From: Anthostomella pinea
Lineage: Eukaryota; Ascomycota; Sordariomycetes; Xylariales; Xylariaceae
NCBI GenBank assembly: GCA_963556695.1
Contig: CAUWAG010000007.1
Location: forward strand, 2,976,001-3,040,000
Direction of reading: 5' to 3'
Length of the DNA stretch: 64,000 nucleotides
A program made the position numbers and the translations under genes. The notes beneath the pieces were generated by a model. It did no database searches, was not told the DNA's origin, and saw nothing but the letters and a program-made list of their open reading frames with translations. Each line of letters opens with the position of its first letter. The first letter of the stretch is position 1. This document shows, piece by piece, positions 53,887-64,000 of the stretch.

Positions 53887-54116
53887 CTGCGCTCGCTACC
53901 TTGGACCCTGACAGCCGGCCAGGCTTTCTTTGTCTTTGTCTATCGGGCATATATAGAAAATACATCTTCAGAGACGCGGTCGGAGCCTATCACGTTTGAA
54001 AACGTTGGTCTTTCCCTTTGTCTGGTGCATCTAGCGAGTAATAAAATTCTATAGTCTAATAAAGTAAGGTATCGTTGCTCGGTCCCGCCCGTGGCTTGAC
54101 CCGCCCATCATCCGTC

Positions 54117-54802
54117 TCACTCTTCCGCAGAGCGGTGTGACCCTGACCCTGTTTTGGACTGGTGCTCTTTCTGCCCTTTGGGCTTGTATTTCACTCTGCC
54201 GTCACCCACCGTCATTCTGCCTTTTTTGGCCGGCTTTCGGGTTACCCAAGACCACCTGTCCTCATCCGCAACCAGTGCTTTGACCGCGCCCTCGATGACG
54301 TCTTTGAACTCCTTAATCGTACTCCTAGAATCTTCCTTTTTGTCGGAATCGAAACCCGTTTCATCGTCCTCGACAACGAGGGCATCATCATCCGGGTACT
54401 GAATCCAGGCATTGAGCGTCCCGGATCCCACCTTCTCCCCTGTACCGACCACTTTCTTGAGGTTCTCCAAATGCTCACTCCATACGATTCTGCTGCGCGA
54501 GAACGGGATGTTGGCGACGAACTTGTTGGGCACGTCGGCCGGTGGCTTGCGATCGGCCGTGAACGCTATAAGCGCGCCCGTGGCCGCGCATTTTGCTTTG
54601 AGCAACTCGCCGTGTTCGGCGCGCTCCGTCTCCCCCGGGTTAACAGGAAATTGATCGCCCTTATTTCTAGGACCAAATTCAGCGAAGGGCGGCTTAGCCA
54701 GGGGCGGGAGCATAAGTTAGCTTACCGAGCGAAAATTGGACTGGAAGCCAGAGAGGACACAACCAAGAGGCCAATAACGGCTAAGATCCTAAGCAAATGC
54801 AT
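54117..54802 (-). CDS. Predicted secreted protein, 208 aa, candidate effector
   Basis: Two exons (54802-54726 and 54666-54117) are joined by a 59-bp intron with GTAAGC donor, GCTGAAT branch-like site and CTAG acceptor. Exon 1 encodes a clear signal peptide (MHLLRILAVIGLLVVSSLAS) that a single-exon reading misses. The mature part is about 185 aa and hydrophilic. Its N-terminal portion looks folded (LLKAKCAATGALIAFTADRK; NIPFSRSRIVWSEHLENLKK); an acidic stretch (ALVVEDDETGFDSDKKEDS), a helix, and a Lys/Gly/Ser-rich tail follow. One Cys only, so no disulfide-rich effector fold. Small size, secretion, lack of family and a position beside a transposon island fit an effector candidate; that role is inference. 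Confidence 0.68.
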
Positions 54803-56252
54803 TGTAGCGACAAGTCGTGCAACGTAAAGTAAAGGCGCGTCTGCACGATTCCTGCTAACGACTTCTTCTTTGCTAACCTGGGCGGCTGGGCCTTCATCTT
54901 ATTATAACTAACCACGAGGCGAGTTGGCGGCTATTGGCAAGTCTAATTCCAAGGTGCCGAATTGTCTCGGTCTTCCGTAGCGGAAGGTGGGCACGATAAC
55001 TGGATCTCTGAGAAAACATTACGGCGATTGCGCATTCCTTCTTCGAGAGACGGCATCTTTTGGACGGGCGTAACCCCGACATTTCTACCCACACCATGCT
55101 ATTTTAAGCATTAGGCAGGTTGGGGGAGGCGGCAGTTGAGGTCATATTCCAAGGATCTAATCCTTCTCTACCCTGCCTCATTATTTGAACCCTCAAATTG
55201 CCTAGGTTAGCCAGTAATTGTGGTCCCTGAGCTTCGAGTGGCGAGGGAATGTTTGCTAGACTTTTTTCTTTTCTTTTTCATCGGTAGGGTACGTACCTAA
55301 GCATGAGATGATACAACATCACACTCTCGAATTGCTCGTCATACAAGTCTCCCAAGCGGGCAAGAACCCCTAATTTTTCAACTAACATGACGGTACGCCA
55401 CATCGGGGGCATCCGGCCAAGGTGAGGCTAATACTTAAATTCTGAACATGATGAACCGGCCCCAATGAGTTTCGTCGTCGGGTGACTCGGGTCAATGACC
55501 ACATAATAGATATATTGATAAGTACCCCGTGGGGTTCCTGCACGTCACAGCGGAACGATAACCGGCGAGTGAACGTGTCCACTCTGTCCTTAATCCAGGC
55601 TTCTGAGAATTTCGGAGTTCGGTAAATGGAGCCAGGAAGTCGCCATCTCCCACCGAGCATCCTTCTCCGGCTTTGCCGCTGGAGGGTTCGGGATGCCACC
55701 GACGGTGGAGAGTCGGCGCGTCTCGGGGTGAGGTCCCGACCGGCCCACGTCAAATCTGCTCAGAGCATGGCTGCCTAGCATTCCGGATGGGTGTTCTATA
55801 CGTAGGCGTCAAATTTCTCAATCGCTTGTGAAATTCCGGTGGCTGAGTGCTACGTCTGCCTGGGCTCCGGAGATGCCGTCCAGCCTCACCGAACAAGCTT
55901 TTCTGGGAACGGGTGGCGAGCAGCTCCTCTACTTGTGTCCAGTTCGCGGCGCTTCAGGATGAGAACTTCCGAACAGGCTCCTCGACGAACACGTTACTGC
56001 TCGAAGGACGACGCCGGAATATATGGCGGCTTCAACAGAAGATAAGATCATCATTCGAGACCCGTATGTCGATGTGACCCATCCCATGTGCAAGAGTGCA
56101 GGAAGCATCAATTGGGAGTATCATCACCCCAGTGCTTGCTCCAGTTCGGCTCTCCATATACTTACACATATTCCCTCAGCTGCGCAGCTCTACATCACCA
56201 TTCGTACATGCAGTACACTGATGGATGAATTGGCTCATCCCCACGGCGGCGC
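54803..56252. other. Intergenic, 1.45 kb
   Basis: Upstream of the secreted-protein gene. T-rich tract at about 55259-55282. ORFs here (for example 55382-55753 minus, 56023-56322 plus) overlap and show no family motif, so none is called. Confidence 0.5.
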
Positions 56253-58109
56253 TCACCACTGCTCCCAGACCTCCTTTGGCAAGACGGTCCGCATGACGGC
56301 CCAGTGTCCCAGTGCGCTCTGATCGTGCCACTTGGCCAGCTTCTCCGTCTCGTTACTCCTGAGGATTCCCACATCCTCCTCTGTCGCGAACGATGACTCC
56401 TGTACTTCGTGCTTGGGCATCAAGTACGCTTTCCTGGCCAGGCTCTGGAGGAAATCGCGCTCCACCGGTTCTCTGAACGTGACGGGCTCTGTTGATTTCG
56501 TGCAGAAGATTATGACGTTGTCGAAGTCGCGACCATCTTCCGCGAGCTTCTCGTCCGATGGGGGTTCTCCTTCTCTGAAGGTTCGACAGGATGGGAAGAC
56601 CCCCGTAATGGTATTCACCACGATGCTCAGGGGAGGCAGTGTGAAGTCTCCAGCATAGTTCTGTGCTTGTCAGCTTCTGTACAGCAAAGCAGGGGCGAGA
56701 CGACTTACGATAGCGATTACTCCATTGGGCTTCAACATGGAGTTGAGACCTAGGAGGAATTCGTCAGTGAACAGATCTACCGGCTCTGCCCCACCCGTGA
56801 AGACGTCGTGAACAATGTAGTCGTAGTGTTCATGAAGATCCGGCGCATTGACCCTGCTCCAAGACACGACGTCTTCTATCACGGCGGTGTGATTTGACGG
56901 CAAGTCGAAGTACTTCTTTGCGAAATCGTAGACTACAGGGTCGATTTCGACGATTGTAGTATTAATGCCGTGTGCTATCAGCGCTGAAGGAGTCGTGCCA
57001 ATCCCAAGACCACTTGATACTGTCAGTCTACCCATCTAATAAAATGCTGGAGACCTTGTAACTCACATATTGAGGGCCTTAGCCTCACTGTCGGCGACCT
57101 TGTCCGGGACTTGGATAAGCCTGACAGCCTCAAGCTGGGTGAAGACACTGTAGATGGGCTCTGCAACTATCGGTCTGGCCAGCTTGGTCCACTCGCCCCC
57201 CAACAGGCTGTGGTCGCATCTCATGACCCTGAACCCGTCCTTGTAGCTATCTACCACGGAGATGTAGCCAGTCATGGACTCCCATCGATCGACTACCGAC
57301 CAGCCATCGAGGTTGAGGGTCGAGTTGAGCGAGCTTGTAGCCGTCGGCGTGATGAGGTGGGTGTTGAAGAAAGCAGCATGTATGAGAGCAGGTATGGCGT
57401 ACATCAGAAGCCTCGACCGGCCCATGGCGGCATAGGTTGCCGCCAGCACCAGCTCCAGAGCCACACGAGTCTGCACAAACGAACTTCCCATCTGCGCGAA
57501 CAGTTGCGTGAGGGAGGTGGACTCGGCGTACTTGAAAAGTCCATACGAGAGAAGACCCGGGGCCGATCCCGCGATGGACTTCGGCAGGCGACTCATGTCG
57601 GCTCCCTCGAAGACATCAGCGACACACGCCGTACTGAGCATCATCAAGGGGAATAGGGTGAGAGACTCGGTGATGGCAGGCCCGAGCTTGGCGCCAAAGG
57701 TACTGCTCAGCCCAAAGAGGTAGTACTGCGCCATGGGGATGTAGATGGCGACCAGTGGCAGCACCGTAATCGTCTTGACTGGTAATGTCCGCCTCAGGGC
57801 CAGATTGCCACCCCATCCGACGAACAAGGCCGACCAGATGACCCGTTGGTGTAGCCTGGTGGCGGCAATCTGACCATAGACCGGCGACAGAGTCAACGAC
57901 GAGACGTTGGCAAAGACGGCCATGAGAGCGATCAGTGCCGCGGCCTTGCCATAGACGACGGCCTGCTCTTTGGCCCATCTACCACAGGTCTCGTCTTGGG
58001 CCTGGCCGGCGAGCAACTTCAGCTCATCCTCAAATTCCTCTTTCGTCTCGGCGGGTTTCTTGCCAACGGGGGGCTGCTCCTTATTCGTCACCCGTTTCCG
58101 GGGAGGCAT
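56253..58109 (-). CDS. Membrane protein with a spermidine-synthase-fold methyltransferase domain
   Basis: Three exons (58109-57067, 57027-56709, 56660-56253) give 589 aa. The N-terminus is Lys/Arg-rich and cytosolic. Residues about 50-270 hold several hydrophobic helices (AAALIALMAVFANVSSLTL, TITVLPLVAIYIPMAQYYLF, ESLTLFPLMMLSTACVA). The C-terminal half is a spermidine-synthase-like Rossmann fold: LTVSSGLGIGTTPSALIAHG (glycine loop), TTIVEIDPVVYDFAKKYF (acidic end of strand 2) and HYDYIVHDVFTGG. This membrane-plus-synthase architecture is a known fungal family of unclear substrate, distinct from the soluble polyamine enzyme. Intron 1 was placed so that ALNI continues into LTVSSGLG. It shares a divergent promoter with Rad10. 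Confidence 0.83.
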
Positions 58110-58714
58110 GATGAATGGATTACGATGAGGCGAGACGATGTGTAGACGAGTGTGCCCTCAGGAATCAAACCGGCTGATCATGGAACGGGTCAGACAGCCA
58201 GCTGTCGATTACCTTTGCATGCCTTTCGTATGTACCGGCTAAACAAAATGAACAGATGTTCTTGGTATTGCAGTGCCGAAAGGGACAAGGGGATGGTTTC
58301 AGTTCCAGATTGCGGCGGTGCAGTGATTGTGGACTGCAGTGTTGTGGGTGTCTGTGGCTGGGCAAATTGAGTCGTATGCTTGTGGCTGAGGGTTCCTTAC
58401 ACAGAACATGATGATGGTTCCTCATTCTTCATCTTCTTCAATTATTCCTCGCAAACAGCCGAGAAAACACATTACGAATGTAGGTACCTAGGTAGCGAGA
58501 GATGCCCGACCTCGAGTTTCTGAGACGCGCACAGCACATTGGGAGGCGCGTGTGACCGTAGTGCGTGCTGCCCCTAAACCGTAGCCAGCTTAGCGGAGGC
58601 AGTCCACTGCGACCGCTGAAATCCAGGGCGGCACACCGCCGGGCACTGCATATCGTCACGTCGGGTCACGTCTTTTCGCCTCCTTGGGGAAACCCTCTTC
58701 CCAACGTCGCGACC
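58110..58714. promoter_or_regulatory. Bidirectional promoter region (synthase-fold gene / Rad10)
   Basis: These 0.6 kb separate two divergently transcribed genes, so both core promoters must be here. A C/T-rich segment (58420-58445) and an open frame upstream of the Rad10 ATG are present. The frame upstream of 58715 is open but reads non-coding. Confidence 0.5.
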
Positions 58715-59977
58715 ATGGACGACGATGATTTCGGGGCCGACCCCGAGTTCCTCTCTGCGCTCGCATCTTCTGCCTCTGCCTCTGCGAACACCTCAAGCCA
58801 AGCGCGGCCGCAACCGTCGAGCCGCCCGCAGCAGCCCACTCCCCAAAGGCTGCAACAGCCGACTCCTCAGAAGATCCAGCAGCCGACTCCTCAACGGCTC
58901 GACAAGCGACCTCCCTCCAATGCTTCCAATGCCTCCGCCGGCCCCAAGATCGTACAGCCGACTCCCCAGGCTCTGCCGCAGCGTTCCTCTGGGTCTGCAA
59001 TACAAGTGTCGCCTCGTCAGAAGGGCAACCCCGTGCTCGCCTCATTGAAGTCCGTCCCGTGGGAGTACAGCGATATTCCTGCCGACTACGGGCTGGGCTT
59101 GACCACATGTGCGCTCTTCCTAAGCCTCAAATACCACCGACTGCATCCTGAATACGTCTACACCCGCATTCGTAATCTCCAAGGGAAATACAATCTACGA
59201 ATTCTCTTGACTATGGTAGACATCCCGAACCACGAGGACTCCCTGCGCGAACTGTCCAAGACTTCCTTGATCAACAATGTCACTATCATCCTTTGCTGGT
59301 CTGCTGCCGAAGCCGCAAGGTATCTCGAGCTTTACAAGTCCTTCGAGCACGCGAACTACAGTGCCATCAAGGGCCAACAAGCCACGAGCTACGCGGAGAA
59401 GCTGGTCGAGTTTGTCACGGTCCCTAGAGGTATCAACAAGGCAGATTCTATCTCGTTGGTCAGCGCATTCGGAAGCATAAAGAACGCAGTCAACGCTGAT
59501 CCCGAACAAGTTGCCGTCATCGGCGGCTGGGGAGAGAAGAAGGTCAAGAGGTGGTGTGGTGTCGTCGAGGAACCCTTCAGAGTGCAGCAGGCGGCGAAGA
59601 GGCGGCTCATCTCCAGCGAGAGCAGCACTGCCGTCGACCAAGCCATGCCACTTAGTCGAGTGCCTCTGAGAGACATGCCAAGTCTCGCCGCAAGCGCATC
59701 TCGAGGCAGTGCCACACCGCAGCCACCATCGCAACAACAGTCACGGCCCCGGCCGACAGAGACACCACACAGCAGACCAGCTCAATTCCACATCGCAGAC
59801 CCCGACATGGATGACGAGGAGGAAGAAATGTTAGCGGCGGCAATCGCGGAGTCGAAAAGGACTGCGGCACAGGAAAGAGCAAGCAGACCTGATGCGACTA
59901 CGAGTGCAAACGCCCGAACAGAAGACCAGCTCAGTGAAGGTATTGCGGCTGCGCTGGCCAAGCTGAGGGATAAATGA
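58715..59977 (+). CDS. RAD10: DNA repair endonuclease subunit Rad10/ERCC1
   Basis: Rad10/ERCC1 pairs with Rad1/XPF to cut 5' of lesions in nucleotide excision repair and single-strand annealing. A single exon of 420 aa starts at 58715 (MDDDDFGADPEF); an upstream in-frame ATG exists but lacks conserved sequence. Residues 35-90 hold repeats of QQPTPQ(R/K). The central nuclease-like domain begins GNPVLASLKSVPWEYSDIPA and includes YGLGLTTCALFLSLKYHRLH and NLRILLTMVDIPNHEDSLRE. A helix-hairpin-helix pair follows (LVSAFGSIKNAVNADPEQVA; GWGEKKVKRW). The C-terminal 115 residues are an extension with an acidic EEEEMLAAAIAESKR segment that matches the ubiquitin-interacting-motif core (L-x-x-A-x-x-x-S). 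Frame intact. Confidence 0.92.
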   Translation: MDDDDFGADPEFLSALASSASASANTSSQARPQPSSRPQQPTPQRLQQPTPQKIQQPTPQRLDKRPPSNASNASAGPKIVQPTPQALPQRSSGSAIQVSPRQKGNPVLASLKSVPWEYSDIPADYGLGLTTCALFLSLKYHRLHPEYVYTRIRNLQGKYNLRILLTMVDIPNHEDSLRELSKTSLINNVTIILCWSAAEAARYLELYKSFEHANYSAIKGQQATSYAEKLVEFVTVPRGINKADSISLVSAFGSIKNAVNADPEQVAVIGGWGEKKVKRWCGVVEEPFRVQQAAKRRLISSESSTAVDQAMPLSRVPLRDMPSLAASASRGSATPQPPSQQQSRPRPTETPHSRPAQFHIADPDMDDEEEEMLAAAIAESKRTAAQERASRPDATTSANARTEDQLSEGIAAALAKLRDK

Positions 59978-61986
59978 TAATCTACAGCATTGTCTGAGGA
60001 CTTCAAACTTGGCCCGACGTTGGTTTGAATTCCTGGGTCAATAAGGCGCGACCAAGCTGAGCAAGCTCTTCAGGGGCGGCTAGTAGTCATCAGTGGGTGT
60101 CAATCTCTCTGTCCTGCAGCTGCCGACTGCCGACGCGAGGATTCCGCCGCGGCTTGCACAGCATCGGGGGATTCCTTCACGCCGAAGCATGGGGATAGAG
60201 TTGCATTCGGAGTAATATGTGATTGTCCCCGATGAGTGCATACAATAAGGAACGGTCTCGCCCAGTTCGACGCCCATATCGACATGGAGGATGATTGGCC
60301 AGGTGCAATCTCAGGAGAAGTAGGCATATCTAACGTTACCTGTGCCTGTCGATACCTGCCTGATTCTGCAATAGCACGGGTGGGAATGACGGCCAGGCCG
60401 CTTCTGCCAGGGCGCGTGTGACCTGCCCGGGCCAACTTGAACCTCCTAACGCGTGAGCTGGAACAGCCCGTACAACGTTGAGCAATCATCGCTTCACAGC
60501 GTCTCCAGCTCCAGCGAGCGCGTGGCTTCATATTGCACGAACTTCGTGCCTGTCTTGGAAGAGGTCACGACCTGTGTGCCGCGTTACCGCTTCGATGCAT
60601 ACACGATGTGTCGTGTGCCCCCTCCCACGCAACAATCACGGCTTGTTCTACCTTCAAGGTTGTTACTGAATTGCTATACCTTACCCCGCAAAGCGTCATC
60701 GGCCGATCCTATGGAATCTAGCAACCGGGCTGGGTGTCCCCCGCGCAATGAAAGCCACCATTCTATCTATCTACCCGCCCGGTTCGTGCAGATGGACCAG
60801 TTAAGGACTACCTATCTGGTCTTGCTAATCTTGGGGGGAGTCTGGGACTGGACCAGTTGCAGTTCGAATACTCGAGATAGACTCATCATCTTACTACCCA
60901 TCGGGCCTTTTCATAAAAGCCTTGGCCATAAGACTCAATGGAAAGCCTCATTTTCTCTCTTTAAAGGGGGTCATGGATGTGGCTGCAGCTGCCGACAGCC
61001 CTTTGAAGCTATCTGAACCGTACGCGCGAGCTATTTCTTGATCTGCGGAACGGCCCCCCTTTTCGGCAGGTAATACAACCCTTACCAACCGAACCAATAT
61101 GAAGTCACCAAGCTACTGCCAAGTTGGGAAGACGAGAGGAGAGAAAGATAGCCCACCGAGCTGCTCTGTTGTAATGGCACAGGACGATTCAAAGATCCAT
61201 GTTGCTAAGCACTCCGGCCGTGGTCGTGCGTCCAATATGCTGGACCTGCATGATTTAAGTTACTCGGCAGGCTGCTAAGACATGGTTCTTCGCTGTATTC
61301 ATCAGATGAGATGGTCAATACCTGCCACTCAGCTGTCCCTCGTCGCACCGTAATGTCCACGCATTACCAACCACATGGTCAAGCTGTCACGACCGGCGAG
61401 AAACTTGGACGCGTCGGGAGACTGGATCCCCGTGCGGCACTTTACGCGGTCACCGCGTTACATTGCAGCTGCTTGTGCCTGCTTCTGCCCACCCTGCCAG
61501 CGCTGGTCACGTTCAACGAGCAGTATGTAGGAAGTAGTCACGACCGACTTCGCGAGCAGGGAGCCTCACGGATTACGCACTGCGCGTGGGGAATGACCCC
61601 CGGATCTATCTATCCACGAGATGCTGATCTCACCGGCCCAAAGGTAGTCGCTGATACTGCTGCTCGGCTGCTGCTGCTGCTGCTTCGAGGCACCATGTTC
61701 GTACATGACAACCATCATTTGAACAAGGTCTCGCCTGCACTTGCAGCTATCCCTGGCAATCGATATGTAGGTGACCTGCAGCTCGCGGCTATCCACAATT
61801 TTGGGTTGTGACCGCCCCTCCCTGCTGCCATGATTCCCGGTGAGGAACGTCCATATACCAGAGGATGATCAAGAAGGAGTACTGGCGAATAAAGGTACTT
61901 AAGTACGGATACTTCCCACGCACCGACTGCTTTCCCTTCACTGTCTCTCTCGCTTCACTCTTTTTGGTCAGTGATATTCTTAAATA
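59978..61986. other. Intergenic, 2.0 kb
   Basis: Between Rad10 and the GH47 gene. ORFs of up to 187 codons (60453-61016, 61311-61811) have no motif and odd composition, so I do not call them. A CTGCTG run lies at about 61668-61682. The right end should carry the GH47 promoter. Confidence 0.5.
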
Positions 61987-63730
61987 ATGGTTCGCTACAC
62001 GTGGGCTTTTGCTGCCCTGGGCTGTGTCTCACCAGTCGTGTCTGCCTTGACTTACGAGTCTCACCCCGAGAGACTCGATGCCGTCGCGGAAGCCTTCCAA
62101 CGGGCCTGGAACGGCTATTACACCTACGCCTTCCCCAATGACAGCTTGGCGCCGATCACGAAGACTTCTTACAACGACCGGTATGGCCATCATCTACGCC
62201 AAAGAGTGGCAGAGCTATGAGGTGTAACTGACCACGATCGACAGGAATGGATGGGGAGCAAGTGCGGTCGATGCTATATCGACTGCTCTGGTCATGGGCA
62301 ACAAGAAAGTCGTCAACGAGATCGTGGATCATATTACAACCATCAACTTCAACATGACTTCTCCTGACGACACCTCAGTCTCGTTATTTGAGACCACCAT
62401 TCGCTATCTGGCAGGAATGCTTTCAGGTCAGCTCTGCAGTTGTGTCTGAAGTCACCTATGCTAAACCATGCGTAGCCTATGATTTTCTGTCAGGGCCCCT
62501 GAGTGATCTATTGGACGATCCAGCTTCCTTGGACACGATATTAAAGCAGGCTGTGAGCCTTGCCGATACTCTCAGTGTCGCATTTACTACGTCAAGTGGA
62601 GTTCCGATCAACGACCTTATCTACAACGGCCCCGAGGGGCCTGTTCCTGACAGGACTGAAACCACGAACGGCATTGCGACGATCGGGACCTTGGTTCTCG
62701 AGTGGACGCGTCTGAGCGATCTCACTGGTGACACCAAGTACGCCGAGTTGACGCAGACGGCCGAAGACTACCTCTTGAATGTGCGGAACCCCGGCGTCGG
62801 AGAGCCCTATCCGGGACTGATCGGTACCGATGTGAACGTCACAAACGGCCTATTCGTTGACTCTAGTGGTGGATGGAATGGCGGTACAGACTCGTTCTAC
62901 GAGTATCTGATTAAGATGTACTTGTACGATACGGCACGATTTGCCGAGTACAAGGATCGATGGTCTCTAGCTGTCGACTCGAGCATCAAATACTTGGCGT
63001 CGCATCCCAGCAGTCGCCCAGATCTGACCTTCCTGGCTGCGTACGAGGGTGCAGGACCTGCCAACCTCTCGTTCTTTTCAGAACATCGTGAGTCACATAC
63101 ACCGCATGCAGGGCGCTTTGGGGCTGGTACTGACTCCACAGCACAGTTGCGTGCTTCGACGGCGGCAACATCATCCTCGGTGGTCTGACTCTCAACAACC
63201 AGGGATACATAGATTTCGGCCTTGAGCTCGTGGCAGCCTGCCACGATACTTACACTGCTACTGTGACCGGAATTGGCCCCGAGATTTTCCAGTGGCAAGA
63301 CAGCAAGCTGGCGCCCAACGCTACGAACAACGCGGCGCCACCGGCGAACCAGAGCAGCTTCTACGAAACGGCCGGGTTCTGGATCACCGACCCGGTCTAC
63401 GACCTGCGGCCCGAGGTGATCGAGAGCTTCTACTACGCGTACCGCGCCACCGGCGACTCCAAGTACCAGGACTGGGCGTGGGAGGCGTTCCTGCACATCA
63501 ACGCGACGTGCAGCGCGGGCGTCGGCTTCAGCTCTGTGATGGACGTCAACGCGCCGGGCGGCGGCGGCTTCTACAACCAGCAGGAGAGCTTCTGGTTCGC
63601 CGAGGTCCTGAAGTACAGCTACCTGATCCAGGCCGAGGAGGCGCCGTGGCAGGTCTCGGCCGCGCACGACAACGAGTGGGTCTTCAACACCGAGGCGCAC
63701 CCGTTCCGCGTTGCCGGCACGCCTGTCTGA
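61987..63730 (+). CDS. Secreted GH47 alpha-1,2-mannosidase
   Basis: GH47 enzymes trim alpha-1,2-linked mannose from N-glycans in the secretory pathway or outside the cell, using Ca2+. Four exons (61987-62180, 62245-62426, 62476-63087, 63147-63730) give 523 aa with perfect phase. A signal peptide is visible ([20 protein letters not shown]). Family blocks in order are [112 protein letters not shown] and finally FNTEAHPF, the Ca2+-binding Thr motif. Several N-glycosylation sequons are present. The last exon is very GC-rich at third positions. It resembles the secreted fungal msdS/mns1B-type group more than ER-anchored Mns1; the gene name is left open. Confidence 0.93.
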
Positions 63731-64000
63731 GTGATTGCTGCTTGCTTGCGCTCTTGGGGGGGTAGATACCTAGGGCCGGGTGATACATGGATGGATGGAT
63801 GGATGGATGGATGGATACAGAAGGATAGGGGGGTAAGGGAGGTGGAGAGCGAGTATGCTGCATGGAGTAGGCGTCAGGCTTCATTCGTACGTAATATCGC
63901 TAATGGTGCTGTCTATTGCCCGCACCCTTGCGACGGGCGCTCTCTGCTCTGCGCAGTATACGCGCTCTATTCTTCTGGTTCTGCCCGTCTGTGAAGCCCT
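63731..64000. repeat. 3' flank with a (ATGG)n microsatellite
   Basis: About seven ATGG units run at 63787-63815, some 60 bp after the GH47 stop, in the probable 3' UTR. The remaining bases to the edge show nothing recognisable. Confidence 0.75.

Noticed and set aside
60453..61016. 187-codon ORF between Rad10 and GH47
   Set aside because: No domain, high Ser/Cys content typical of random frames and no splice or promoter support.
61311..61811. 166-codon ORF upstream of GH47
   Set aside because: Composition (His/Leu/Ala-rich with a CTG-run-derived poly-Leu) and lack of motifs suggest chance; it overlaps a minus-strand frame of similar quality.

Overview
This window comes from the nuclear genome of a filamentous ascomycete, most likely a Sordariomycete-type Pezizomycotina. 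The protein-coding genes carry many short introns (about 45-85 bp) with GTRAGT donors and YAG acceptors. The gene content is typically fungal: Mediator Med13/SSN2, Enp2/NOL10, MTA phosphorylase, Rad10/ERCC1, mitochondrial bL33m, a LysM secreted protein, GH47 mannosidase, GMC oxidoreductase, P450, a UMTA-type methyltransferase and a Ure2p-like GST. There is no operon structure, and genes lie on both strands with intergenic gaps of 0.3-3.6 kb.

Layout. 0-7 kb: the edge of an arm-repeat-like gene, then two decayed genes (TPR+DUF4470 and a GMC oxidoreductase). Both keep recognisable domains but need several frame changes. 7-14 kb: a short unknown gene, a two-LysM secreted protein, MTAP and an alpha/beta hydrolase. 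14-23 kb: core genes, with Med13 (one 1498-codon exon plus an 11-codon first exon) divergent from Enp2/NOL10, then a small single-pass membrane protein. 23-26.7 kb: a gene-poor stretch. 26.7-31 kb: a 1335-aa coiled-coil protein with two expanding repeat tracts. 31.7-39 kb: bL33m, an FMN-split-barrel protein, a broken P450 and a multi-pass membrane protein. 40.3-43 kb: a methyltransferase whose 3' end is cut by a SINE, and a GST. 43-52.2 kb: a dense, nested transposon island. 52.9-54.8 kb: two orphan genes, one with a signal peptide. 56-64 kb: a membrane-anchored spermidine-synthase-fold protein divergent from Rad10, then a secreted GH47 mannosidase.

The most striking part is the 41.2-52.2 kb island, where the order of events can be read from target-site duplications (TSDs). 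A 5'-truncated SINE-like element entered the methyltransferase's last exon (17-bp TSD) and created a premature stop. The disrupted 3' end plus this element also exists as an inverted copy 10 kb away. That copy was itself invaded by a full 562-bp tRNA-headed SINE with a perfect 15-bp TSD. Between the two lie an intron-bearing pogo-type relic, a copia element split by a 1.94-kb TA-flanked DDE transposon, and a solo-LTR-like element nested inside another of the same family, each with its own 5-bp TSD. Intact genes sit close to genes with several frame breaks, which suggests real local decay, although base-level assembly errors cannot be excluded from sequence alone.

Exon coordinates were derived by hand from splice consensus and reading-frame continuity. 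Family names rest on recognised motifs, not on database searches.
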